Of a DNA stretch of 64,000 nucleotides, positions 20,843-30,621 are shown in pieces. Position 1 is the first letter of the stretch; each line of letters opens with the position of its first letter. A program made the position numbers and the translations under genes. The notes under the pieces were generated by a model. The model saw only the letters and a list, made by a program, of their open reading frames with translations. It did not search any database and was not told the DNA's origin. Source of the stretch: Haliclona indistincta (Eukaryota; Porifera; Demospongiae; Haplosclerida; Chalinidae); contig OZ024791.1 of the NCBI GenBank assembly GCA_964017065.1, positions 2,427,410 to 2,491,409 on the forward strand, read 5' to 3'.

Positions 20843-21327
20843 CAGTCTACCTACGCCGCGCCTAGGGCCCTAGGCTAGGCAACGTGTCCCGCGATCTCAG
20901 GCACAGCGACGCATACCAGTCCTACGCCGGTGTTCTCCTGGCGCCTTTGTAGTCTACGTGTTTGAATAGTGCAATGGCCTCCAGCTTGAAGAATGCGTGA
21001 CTAGTGTGCCTTCCCTCGCGCATTTAGCAACAAGCAATCGTCTAGCGGTTACAGACAAGGGCGAGCAGCTACTACTGTCACTACGTCGCCGTTTAGATAC
21101 AGGTGTACCTGCACTGGCCATTTCACTCTCCGCATACGCTCTGACGTATGCACTGTATACTAAAAGTATACGGAGTTTAATTGATGTTTATTTTTAGTAA
21201 CAATAAGTATTTCGCTATCCTACGGGAGTAATTGACAGTTGCATGCCCTCTTTCTCTATACGCCCTTGCCTATATTAAGTGGTTTAAAGTATATGCCGCG
21301 GCTGACTAGATCAAGCTGTAACGCTAC

Positions 21328-21935
21328 TAGGCTTGCGATAATTATTCCGGAATAATTTTGAGAATAATAGCTAGCGACAAGCATAAAGAATAATTCCAGA
21401 ATAATAACGTATAATCGGCATGAGTGGTTGGGCGTGACTGGTTACGCCATTCTGTCACGCCCACTATGAAGCGACGATCGTACTGCGCTGCCTGCATGCA
21501 ACAGCCGCGACACTGTCAACTACTGCTCGTGCTCAACAGATGCTATGGACGCTTCTATTTCCATTGAATTCGAATCCTCGTCTGAACTTGGATCGCCCAT
21601 TTCTTCTGCCGATGAGTCCGAGACTGATATCGCGACTAATACGACAACTACTACTGCTGCTGTTGTCACAGGGCCTACACCTGTGCGTTCGTTGCTCTCA
21701 GTGCTAAAGCAGCACCATTTGCTGCTGCAAATTGAAAAAGGAAAGTAGCACAGAATGATCGTACCAGGCGGCGACAGAGGCAGAGCATGTCATGACCACT
21801 CATTATACATGTTAATCAGCTGAAAGAATAATAATGAGAATAATCACATAATTTTGTTGAGAATAATTGCAAATAAGGTAAGAATTTGAGAATGGAATAA
21901 TTAGAAAAATGTTGAGAATAATTATCTCAAGCCTA
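21328..21935. mobile_element. hAT-like non-autonomous element, 8-bp TSD
   Basis: TIR TAGGCTTGCGATAATTATTC on the left; the right end reads, reverse-complemented, TAGGCTTGAGATAATTATTC. The flanking AACGCTAC is at 21320-21327 and 21936-21943. An 8-bp duplication plus short TIRs is the hAT signature. The interior is rich in AATAATT-type repeats and holds one short ORF. Confidence 0.8.
21545..21748 (+). CDS. 67-aa Ser/Thr-rich ORF inside the hAT-like element
   Basis: MDASISIEFESSSELGSPIS then an acidic/Ser stretch and a Thr run. No domain seen; perhaps the remnant N terminus of a transposase. Low confidence as a real gene. Confidence 0.25.
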   Translation: MDASISIEFESSSELGSPISSADESETDIATNTTTTTAAVVTGPTPVRSLLSVLKQHHLLLQIEKGK

Positions 21936-22040
21936 AACGCTACCGAGTGAATTCGAACGTCAGCGTGCTTTATGGGAATTAAAGCACGTTCAATATGACG
22001 CTGATATTGTACGGTGAGAGGGGATCACGAAATACGTGAT

Positions 22041-22615
22041 TTACAGGAAGCGCGGTGCCTTTGATTCCGCCCACGCATATACTTTAATATGAATTAATGT
22101 GAGATTATTTGTTTTAGTAAGTTTTTTTATAATTCTGATTTGTTGTAATGATTTTGTTGAAGAGTTCAAGAGGGTATAATAGCTTTTGTTGAAGCTTATA
22201 GATGGCTTTTTGCTTAGCCAGTCTCTCCACTCTCTTTCTTTAGCTTTAGCTGTACGTTCTCTGTCCTGTTCTCTCTGGTTAGCCAGTCTCTCCTCCGTCT
22301 GCTCAGGTGTTTCTTTGGCAGCTTGAGCCACTCTACCATGGTTTTTTGCTTAGCCAGCCTTTTCTCTCTCTGCTGAGGTGTTCTTCAGATCTAGCTTTTA
22401 GCTCAGGTACACTCTCTGCCCTGGTCTCTCTTCCTAGCCAGTCTCTCCTCCGTCTGCTCAGGTGTTTCTTTGGCAGCTTGAGCCTCTCTACGTTGTCTAT
22501 CATTGTCTCTTCGCTTAGCCAGCCTCTCCTCCCTGTGGTCAGGTGTTTCTTTCGATGTAGTTGGAAGCATTCTCCGAGTCGTGTTCAGTAATGATTCGCT
22601 CTGGCTCGCGATCAC
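22041..22615 (-). pseudogene. Relic of a charged-repeat protein (ETPEQTEERLA repeats)
   Basis: Two minus-strand ORFs (22041-22331 and 22403-22615) share a repeated block, AAKETPEQTEERLA followed by (K/N)xR(D/E)xDRxR, in different frames, so the original coding sequence is broken. Such E/R/Q-rich repeats are common at the N termini of transposon proteins in invertebrates. A related block is at 49340-49700. Confidence 0.5.
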
Positions 22616-22715
22616 GAGATCATTGCCGGTCGATCGAAGGACAAGCAGGGCCAGACGTAAGTGGTCCTCATCGCACTCACTACCATGGGCCTCGCCCCAA
22701 TTATTTCTTGTTTAA

Positions 22716-23528
22716 TGGTACAGCAATTAGTGTGAATGTTCCCCAAATACAGATGTAGTAGTAGCTAGGCAACACATGTCATCATGTGTATTATTATTTA
22801 TTATTTTAAATCACTAACAATTTCAGTTTATATAATTACAAATTATTATTTTAATATAACAATCATGCAACTTGAATAAATTTAATAAAAATTAATTATA
22901 GTTGTGAATAAAATTATAGTTTCAATAAAATTATATTTGTGAGAGAGTGAGTGAGATTGTGGTGAGAGATTTCCAGTAAGTATACTGGAATCCAAATGGG
23001 TGAGACGAAGAAATGATTATACATGACATTGCATTTTTTGATTGAGGAGAGAGATCGAGACTCCCCTGAAGTAATGGTAATGTGAGATGATCCATAGCTA
23101 GACTTGTAAAACAATTGGTAATTCCTAGGCTTATTAGACCTCACTAGCCTAATTTTTTCTGTCTTTCTCGCCTGATTATTAGTTACTTTCACTACCTTCA
23201 ACCAGATTAAGGAGTCAGTATGAAGGAGGCTGACAGTTCAATTGCAGGAGTTGACTAGCTAGATTAAACAGTCCGTATTAATTTTATGGTGTAGTCGTAA
23301 TGTGATTGAGCTGTCAGCAACAACTAGGTTTTCCTAGAATTTTCTCAATGTGATGATAGTAGTTGGTTGTGCAAGTGTGTTTTTCATGAAAACGTTTGTG
23401 GTGTGCATAGCAAGCAGGCCTTACCACAAAATGTCATAGCATTGTTGGTAATGAATACTTGCATGCAAGTGTGCGCTGATTTTTCTTAACGCAGTTTACC
23501 AACTGATTTTGTGGTGAGTTAAAAATAA
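22716..23528. other. AT-rich intergenic stretch
   Basis: No gene recognised. The 95-codon ORF at 22914-23201 shows no family features. Confidence 0.4.
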
Positions 23529-25912
23529 TCATAACACTACATATTCTACTATTAATAGTACTACTGCACTAACTAACATACCAATAAATACTAATACAGA
23601 CACTATTAAACTACTATGACTGCTACTAAAGATACCACTATCACGAGTACTGTTAGAAGAATTGAGAGAAATCGGTAAAAGTGTTACAAGTGATGAGTAC
23701 ACCATTACGGCAGCATACGCACTCAAGCAGACTCCACACACTACAGTAGCAGCTGTGGTACTAATGATGAACCAGCCTATGACAGCACCTGGAGAGAGGA
23801 AGATATCAGTAAAGAGAACGAGGCAACGAAAAAAATCGAAGCCTCGTATAGTTGTTACTGAGAATAGAGGCAAGAGTACTTTACGGGCTGCATACAGCGG
23901 TTTTCCAAGATCTTGCAATAATCAACCGTCAACGGCCGACCGTGAACGAGGACTATGCATGCGCAATGTGATCTCAAAGGAATGGATGCAGCTCTCAGAG
24001 CTCTTCTGACAGCTAGGCAGCTCATATCACGGTGGAAGGAAGTAGTAGACGTCTACTTCTAACTTCTCTGTGGGTGTACACAGTTGTTATCTTCTCACAA
24101 GCAGAATTACCAACACGCATGCGTGTGACGCTTGACGGTACAGTATTGCAAGATCTCGGAAAACCGCTGTATCTCATGAAATTATTCACAGATTGTTTTT
24201 GTCAACCTTTTAAATGTTGAGGATATCTCAATGTCAAGTTTGACAGATAGAGTGGATTACAAATCTTGTTCAAATTCACAGAAACAGAGGCTAGAATTCT
24301 TGCGAGTGTTAACCTTACATTTCGTCAACTTTAAAATATGGCACGTAAATTGTCCCGTCCGGACCCGTCACAATACTAACTATTTTTTAAGTTTCTTGTT
24401 GGTATGGGTGTCATTGTGTGTACCTAGTATAAGTACATACCTAGAAGCTGTGGTGATCCCAGGAAACATGTGCAAAGCAGAGCCTTTAGTTTGCTGCCAG
24501 TAGCATAGTACAGTAACATTGCTATGAAGACACCTTCAGCCAGACTACTGATAACCAGTGCAACTGATAGAGCTAGGCCTGCTGCTGACGAGATAGGATA
24601 GTGAGAGATGATGTAGACAGCTAGACCCTTGGGTAAGCTGAGGGCAATGACAGTAATGATAGAGAGGACTCCGCTATGCTTCAATACTGAGACATTTGAG
24701 GTGACGGTAGATGAAGGAGTGGTGGTAGCTGAATGCCTAGTGATGGCGTGGTCTATAGAAGCAGTCTGACACTGGTAGGAAAAAATTGTAACAATTGTAA
24801 CTTTACGAATAGTAGTTTTAGCACTCATAATATGAATTATTATAAAGCTGACATACAATTAAAATGTTGCTTACCTGTTGCTGTGTTACACTATCTGTCT
24901 CATCGACTCTTTGCAGCTGTAACGAAGGAGCTGAAACTCGTGACGCTACTTCACCATTGAGTATGTTGCTTGGGGCAGTGCGCAGTGACCCATCCTCGTT
25001 CATCAGAGACAAACTGATGTGAGAACAGGCCTCGCCTGATGCAGAGACTGATTCCTGTACCACTGCGTTTAGTCTGTGGATGCTTGTATTGGACAGCAAA
25101 TCCTGTATGCTGGCGTCTCCAATATGATTGGTACCATTGGATATAGCATTTGAAGCAGCAGAAATGGATCGGCGTTCAACATGGCGGTCATTATCAGGAA
25201 GAGAATAATTTGGTATATTAGTTGACCCATTGGAAGAGGTTACTGATGCCTGGTCTAATATTGTGGTCTGTATCAAGTTGCCTTCGTCCGAATGACAGCG
25301 TTCTTGTCCACCATTAGTGACTGGTTGAGTGCTGTTGAGAGGAAGAGCTGTTCCTGGGTGAACTTCTGGCTGACTTCTCAAGCTCACTGTCCTCACACGC
25401 GAGTCACTGTGTCTCGTTCTCTCAAAGACATGCATCAGCACATCTAGAACAAAGATCAAGAATAGAACAACGAAAAACGTCCCAGTAGCTGTCAAGTTAA
25501 CATGTTGCACTGTCACTAAGCAGCAGAAATAGCTCCTCGCCTCTTGAAGCAGCTCTACTAGAGCAGTGTATAACAATACTCCTACAGTGAGACCTAGAGC
25601 GACTGCTAGCGGCCTTGTGTCGGATTTTTGTACACAAGGAAAGAGAGGGATCAGAGAACCAATCCCAGTAGCTATAGCACTGACTGCAACAATACCGCTC
25701 GACACTCCGAGCCAGCTAGTTTCAGTGATGTTAACACGGCATAACATAGGCACTGGACAGCTGTTGAAAGGGTCTTCATCGTCCATTACCGCGTTCATAC
25801 ACATGTCAAACTGTTGGCTGATGGTCGTGTTGGTAGTTGAGCAGTTGGAGGACAAGTTCTGAGCACAACACAGCTCTAGAAAGACGAGGAAAAGGAAGCT
25901 GATGAGCGACAT
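23529..25912 (-). CDS. ZIP (SLC39/ZupT-like) membrane protein with substituted metal-site residues
   Basis: Exon 1 (about 24875-25912) starts MSLISFLFLVFLELCCAQ, a signal peptide, and encodes a luminal Cys/Asn-rich segment, TM helices (GIVAVSAIATGIGSLIPLFP; LAVALGLTVGVLLYTALVEL), then a long hydrophilic Ser/Asn-rich loop. Exon 2 (about 24437-24776) carries ALSLPKGLAVYIIS and the helix ending EGVFIAMLLYYATGS. Exon 3 (23529-23792) begins GAVIGWF and ends with MVYSSLVTLLP and a last TM. The fold and the YYATGS motif match ZIPs. However, the two HNxPEG metal motifs of helices 4 and 5 read LSLPKG and SSLAEG, so the histidines are lost. Zinc transport is therefore doubtful. The upstream in-frame ATG at 25939 is possible, but 25912 opens the signal peptide. 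Head-to-head with carbonic anhydrase. Confidence 0.75.
23895..24169. mobile_element. MITE, CAGCGGTTT family, TA target, in the ZIP-like intron
   Basis: Ends CAGCGGTTTTCCAAGATCTT and its near reverse complement, flanked by TA. Same family as 31538-31690 and 50899-51153. TA targets fit mariner/Tc1-type transposition. Non-coding. Confidence 0.75.
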
Positions 25913-25983
25913 GATTGAATGGGCGGGGCTTAATAGCAAGTCACGCCTTGATAGGAGGGAGCAATTCGCAAATCAGCGCAGCC
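25913..25983. promoter_or_regulatory. Presumed bidirectional promoter, ZIP-like / carbonic anhydrase
   Basis: The two start codons are only about 71-130 bp apart in divergent orientation, depending on the CA start chosen. It contains a GC-box-like GGGCGGGGC at 25921. No TATA box seen. Inferred from geometry. Confidence 0.5.
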
Positions 25984-26799
25984 ATGAGGTCAAGGTACAT
26001 CAGCTCACTTGCTCGTCTATTAGTAAAGCAACGATCAACAATTATGGCGCAGAACAGCAGTAGCTGGAGATACGACAACCAGAGCGCTTGGCGAGAACTC
26101 CCAGACTCAATGAGCGACGGACAGCGGCAGTCTCCGATCGCCATTTCTACGAGCGAGACTCGAGCGTGCAGCAGCCTCCAGCAACTCAACCTAATCAACT
26201 GGAGTCAACCGATCGACGGGAAGTGGCGGAATGGAGGTCACGCGCTGCAGTTCACGGCGCATGAGTCTAGCCAGCTACCCAGCCTGCGGACACACAAGGG
26301 ATTGTACACTCTGGTGCAGTTTCACTTCCACTGCGGTCAGGAAGGATCCCCGGGCTCTGAACACAGGGTAGATGGAGTACAGCTCGATGCTGAACTGCAC
26401 CTTGTGATGAAGGATAGCTCTAAGCCGGAGAACAGTGGAGACCAGTTTACAGTAGTTGGGGTCATGCTGGAGTCAAGTGACGACAAAGACACATTGCCTG
26501 GTGTGTGGGCCCAGCTTCGACCAGCTCCCAGCTTCAGCAAGGAGAGAGAAGTGACAGGACTGGTCTGCAGCGACCTGCTACCCAAGCAACACGGCTACTA
26601 TTATTACGAGGGATCACTAACAACTCCGCCCTGCAGTGAGATCGTACAATGGATACTACTGAAGCAGATCGTCAAAGCCCCACATTCCTTTCTTGCTCAG
26701 CTGCGTCACGTAGGGTGCGACCAAGATGGAGTCAAACAGCACTACTCATTTAGAGATATACAGCAACTACATGGACGATGTGTTTGGAAACACGACTAG
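25984..26799 (+). CDS. Alpha-carbonic anhydrase, intronless
   Basis: Reversible hydration of CO2. All active-site features are visible: NGGHALQF (proton-shuttle His64 region), QFHFHCG (zinc ligands His94 and His96), GSEHRVDG, ELHLV (His119) and GSLTTPPCSE (Thr199 region). The whole domain is one exon, unusual beside its multi-exon neighbours. I took ATG 25984 (context GCAGCCATGA), giving an Arg-rich N terminus that could be a mitochondrial leader. ATG 26044 (context ATTATGG) would give a cytosolic MAQNSSS start, and 25915 is the longest option. No C-terminal GPI or TM segment. The upstream partner is a ZIP-family protein in divergent orientation. Confidence 0.9.
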   Translation: MRSRYISSLARLLVKQRSTIMAQNSSSWRYDNQSAWRELPDSMSDGQRQSPIAISTSETRACSSLQQLNLINWSQPIDGKWRNGGHALQFTAHESSQLPSLRTHKGLYTLVQFHFHCGQEGSPGSEHRVDGVQLDAELHLVMKDSSKPENSGDQFTVVGVMLESSDDKDTLPGVWAQLRPAPSFSKEREVTGLVCSDLLPKQHGYYYYEGSLTTPPCSEIVQWILLKQIVKAPHSFLAQLRHVGCDQDGVKQHYSFRDIQQLHGRCVWKHD

Positions 26800-27354
26800 T
26801 GTTATCACTCATTTACAATGAGCACTGATTTGTATGTTGTATTAATAATCTATTGTCAATAATGCTGAACTGCAATGCATGTTCAATACTTTAGAATCTG
26901 CATTAGTTTTTTGATAGCAGAATTCTTAAAGTACAGGACTGACACCACTCTGAAGCCACACGATGAAATGCAAGATAGCTGCACTTATCACGAGCAAAAT
27001 AATGTGCATTCTGTTTTACCGGAATTTTTTGCAGAGTTCTAACAAGTAACCTCTGTCCAATCAAATTCACTGATATTAACTATACTTCCACTTTTTTGCA
27101 ACAAAAAGATACTCAATAGCACTACATGTATAGTTAAGAGTATCATTAATGAAAGAAATGTGAGTTGTAATGTACATGTGTGAAGTAAGGAACAGAAAAC
27201 TTTGAGGAAAGAAAACAAAAACAAGCAAACACAAAGACAAGAGTACTAATAAATTGTGGATCATGTATACAAAATAAAACACGACGCTTACTATGCATGC
27301 AATTATATTTTTGTCCATCTTGTACTGTCAGATCACATCAATGCTTGATAGTAG
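26800..27354. other. 3'-3' intergenic region
   Basis: Between the carbonic anhydrase stop and the kinase 3' end. No recognised gene. It may hold a last small exon or 3' UTR of the kinase. Confidence 0.4.
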
Positions 27355-30300
27355 CTATAATTGGTAGTAAAAAGTGATGAGCTTGGAAGTGTGTAATTGA
27401 TTTAGTTTCTTACCTAGTAGCTCCATGATTTGTTTCATGGTGGGTCGATTGGATGGTATTTCATTTGTACACCATCTCACAAGTGACTCCATTACTGCCC
27501 ACTGGATTTGAGCTACTTGGGCCTCTCTCTGCTCTGAACCGCATCCAGGATATTGTCTGAGACACATCTCTATTAATAACACACCAAAACTGAAGGTGTC
27601 CATTTTAGGAGATTGTTTGCCTGCAGGATAGAGAGCCTCAGGAGCAGCATAAGCAGCGTTACCTGGATTTACAGTAGCAGCAACATTCATAAAATTGGCA
27701 GAACCATAATCGGATACTTTTGCCCGCCAGCCATTAGGGAGGGGCTCGAGTAGCACATTGGCACAGTTGATATCACGATGGATGATCGGAGAGGGCTTCC
27801 ACTGGTGTAAATAGCGCAGAGCACAGGCCACATCTTTGGCAATGGAAGTGATATGTACTCGTGGCATAACTCTCTTGTGTAGCTCTGACAGCAGGCTGGT
27901 AGGCATAAGCTCTGTGATGATGATTGCCTCTCCCTCTATTGTGGCACCTATGAACAGCAGCAGGTTGGGGTGGCGAATTTTAGCAGCAATTGTCATTTCT
28001 CGTGTGAACAGCTGCTTGTTAAGATCAGAGATAATCATATTGTGGAGGAATTTTGCGGCAACCCTAAGCCCACAAAATATGGCCAACTTTACTTCTCCCC
28101 AGCCTCCTTTGCCCAGGACCTCCTCCGTCAGTTCTACGTCCTCTCTTCTCACCACCCAGTGGGGTAGCTCTCTATGCTGGTTATTGTATGGGTCAATGAT
28201 CATAATACAATCTGTTATCAAGTGTGCATGCTAACCGATCCTGCAGTTATTTTCTCTCTTGGCTGCTTTGACTGTGGAACCACCTGATTGGCAGTGACAC
28301 GCAAATGATGCTGTATCTGAGAAATGAATCGTCAGACACTTAAAGCATTGTTAATCCATAAGGAAGACAAACCTGTCTTTTCTCCTCCACCAGCTGCCGT
28401 ATCATTTCCTCTGCCATATTTTCTAAGGGTTTCCTTCTTACTACCCTTCCCACTTCCCACTGTCTGTTAGTCTGAGCTGCAAGGTTGAGAGAGACATGTA
28501 TCTGAATGCACAATGCTATTCAATGTATGACATTTTGTAAGGCACTATTCACACATCTGTTATAAATTATTCCTGCTGTAAAATACAAGTGCCTGTACAT
28601 GTTCTCACCAGTACTGTATTGGTAAAACTCACTCAATTCAATGAGGACAGTGTCTGATAGTCTAGCTGAATTATGATATCTTCGTCCACCAAACATCACT
28701 AGTAACACATTGTGAGGAGATAGTTGTATTACAGAGAGTGAGTGGCCCATTCGTTCAGTCACTTCCACGGAATCTGGGAATTTTAGCTGCAAAAATTAAT
28801 TTTAATAAACTTGCCAATCACAGAATGGATTGATACCTGTTGCCAGATCATTAGGTTGAGATCACCTATCCAAAGATCACAGATGGTCCTCTTATTCAAA
28901 TGCCCATCTAGACCTCCCAATATGATGAGCAGTGATCCACTTCTACATCTCACACATGTTGCAGCATGGTAAGCCCTCCCTATCGGCCATGCCATTGACT
29001 GGTCGGTGATTGGTTTGTTAATAGTAGTCCAACGCTGTATAATAAAGATTGTTTATTGTTAAAATTAATCAGATATCTATGATTTTGCAGAGTATAGCAC
29101 TTACCACGGCATGCTTGCCCAGGTCTACTATCATTAAATTATTGTTGCCAATTGATCCACTCATTCCACCAAACAGTGCAGCTCTCCTCTCACTAAATGA
29201 AGTGAGACTGAAATGAGAACTTGGAGAAGGAGGCTGTCCAATTATATCAGGTGAGCTCCACTCTCCTGGAATGATACAGCAATGTTTTACCACAAGTGGT
29301 ATAACTACCGGTAAGCAACAATAGCATGTACCCAAAGCACACAAGTGCTGTTCAACAGTGACTAACTACTGGTAAGCAACAATAACATGTACCCAAAGCA
29401 CACAAGTGCTGTTCAACAGTGACTAACTACTGGTAAGCAACAATAGCATGTACCCAAAGCACACAAGTGCTGTTCAACAGTGACTAACTACTGGTAAGCA
29501 ACAATAACATGTACCCAAAGCACACAAGTGCTGTTCAACAGTGACTAACTACTGGTAAGCAACAATAACATGTACCCAAAGCACACAAGTGCTGTTCAAC
29601 AGTGACTAACTACTGGTAAGCAACAATAACATGTACCCAAAGCACACAAGTGCTGTTCAACAATGACTAACTAAGCAACAATAGCATGTACCCAAAGCAA
29701 ACTCAAGTGCAGTGATTATTACTTAAAACAACACTATTCTTAGATGGGCATGCCAATCCTAACACTGAAAGTGTTTTTAATGACAAGGACTGCATGAGCC
29801 AAAAGTTTTATTTAAAAATGTACTGATGATTTCAGCTCACTTCGAATTTGCGTGACTATGAGCGTGCGTGAGTGACTCAGTGCCGTGCGTGCGTGATCTA
29901 ATTGAAACACATTGTGTGATTCGCGCCACGCACGCACGCTCATGGTCACGCAAATTCGAAGGGAGCTGAAATCAACAGTAACACTACTTGCACAACTCAC
30001 GTACTTGTGTGCAGCGAAAACATGTGCTGCTCATTGCAATATTTACGCTTGTAGCTTAAATAATCTTGATATTGTGCTCCAGGCTGACGATCTGATGGGT
30101 TTGGGCTAGGGCCAATTCCTCCTAATACGTACAAGATGTACTCCTCTCCATCCTTGAATGGTACCATTCCGCACTGATTCTTTCTCATTGGTGGTGTCCC
30201 TCTTGTTGCAGTGAGAGATACCCACTGCAAGGATGATGTACTCAGAGTGTGCAGACTGTTGTAAAAGCAGTCACCATGACCACACCATCCACCAAAGAAG

Positions 30301-30621
30301 TGGATTGCATCACCGACTGCGGCACAACTATATCCATTCACTCCTAGTGGAGAATCTCCACTTGTTGCATAGCGTATCCAGTCTCCACTATCATTGTGAA
30401 ACACTTCTACACTAGCTAGCAATTTTCTCTTCTCAGGACTATCGTGTAGTTCCGGTAGATTGTCCACTTTTCCTCCCCACAGATATATTTTATCGCCGAC
30501 AAGAACGGTTTGGTGTGCGTCTCGAACAGCAGCTTCGCATCTGACACTCACTGTGTAAAGAAGAGCCAGCTTTAGAAAGAAAAATGCTATTTCTGTATTT
30601 ATACTTACGGCGTGTCGCCAT
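27355..30621 (-). CDS. Kelch-propeller / coiled-coil / TKL-type protein kinase
   Basis: Begins MATR at 30619-30621 (13-nt first exon). The second exon (30005-30550) has Kelch blades (IYLWGGK, IHFFGGW, LYVLGGI). Further blades come from exons near 29120-29268 (ALFGGMSG), 28840-29030 (LIILGGLDG) and 28640-28790 (LVMFGGR). Two short exons (about 28249-28326 and 28382-28477) encode a charged Gln-rich helix (MAEEMIRQLVEEKRQ). The kinase exon (27417-28218) has GKGGWGEV, AAKF (ATP Lys), IIHRDINCANVLL, DYG in place of DFG, and YAAPEALYP. It lacks a TM, so it is likely a cytosolic scaffold kinase. A donor-like GTAAG after MELLG (27416) suggests one more exon; without it the ORF stops at 27355. Kelch-TKL fusions are uncommon outside sponges and protists to my knowledge. 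Confidence 0.8.
29311..29690. repeat. 61-bp minisatellite, about 6 copies, in a kinase-gene intron
   Basis: Units start with GTAAGCAACAATA at 29311, 29372, 29433, 29494, 29555 and 29616, with exact 61-bp spacing and near-identity; a truncated unit follows. It contains no spacer diversity, so it is not CRISPR-like. On the plus strand each unit carries CTGGTAAGC, a donor-like string, but the host gene runs on the minus strand. Confidence 0.95.
29827..29974. mobile_element. 148-bp TIR element (MITE)
   Basis: TGATTTCAGCTCACTTCGAA and its near reverse complement form arms of about 45 bp, with CGTGCGTG repeats inside. No clear target duplication. Lies in the kinase-gene intron. Confidence 0.7.

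Larger units (their letters stand above)
20057..21268. mobile_element. 1.2-kb TIR element, 7-bp TSD, containing a nested element
   Basis: The ends CAAGGGCGTATAGAGAAAGA and their reverse complement form terminal inverted repeats of about 80 bp (20057-20138 / 21194-21268). The flanking CCTATAT is at 20050-20056 and 21269-21275. No transposase was recognised. The body is interrupted by the 613-bp element at 20230-20842. Confidence 0.75.

Noticed and set aside
21545..21748. Ser/Thr-rich ORF as a host gene
   Set aside because: Fully inside an hAT-like element with intact TSD; listed only at low confidence.
29311..29690. Regular repeats resembling a CRISPR array
   Set aside because: Units are 61 bp and identical end to end with no variable spacers; it is a minisatellite in a eukaryotic intron.
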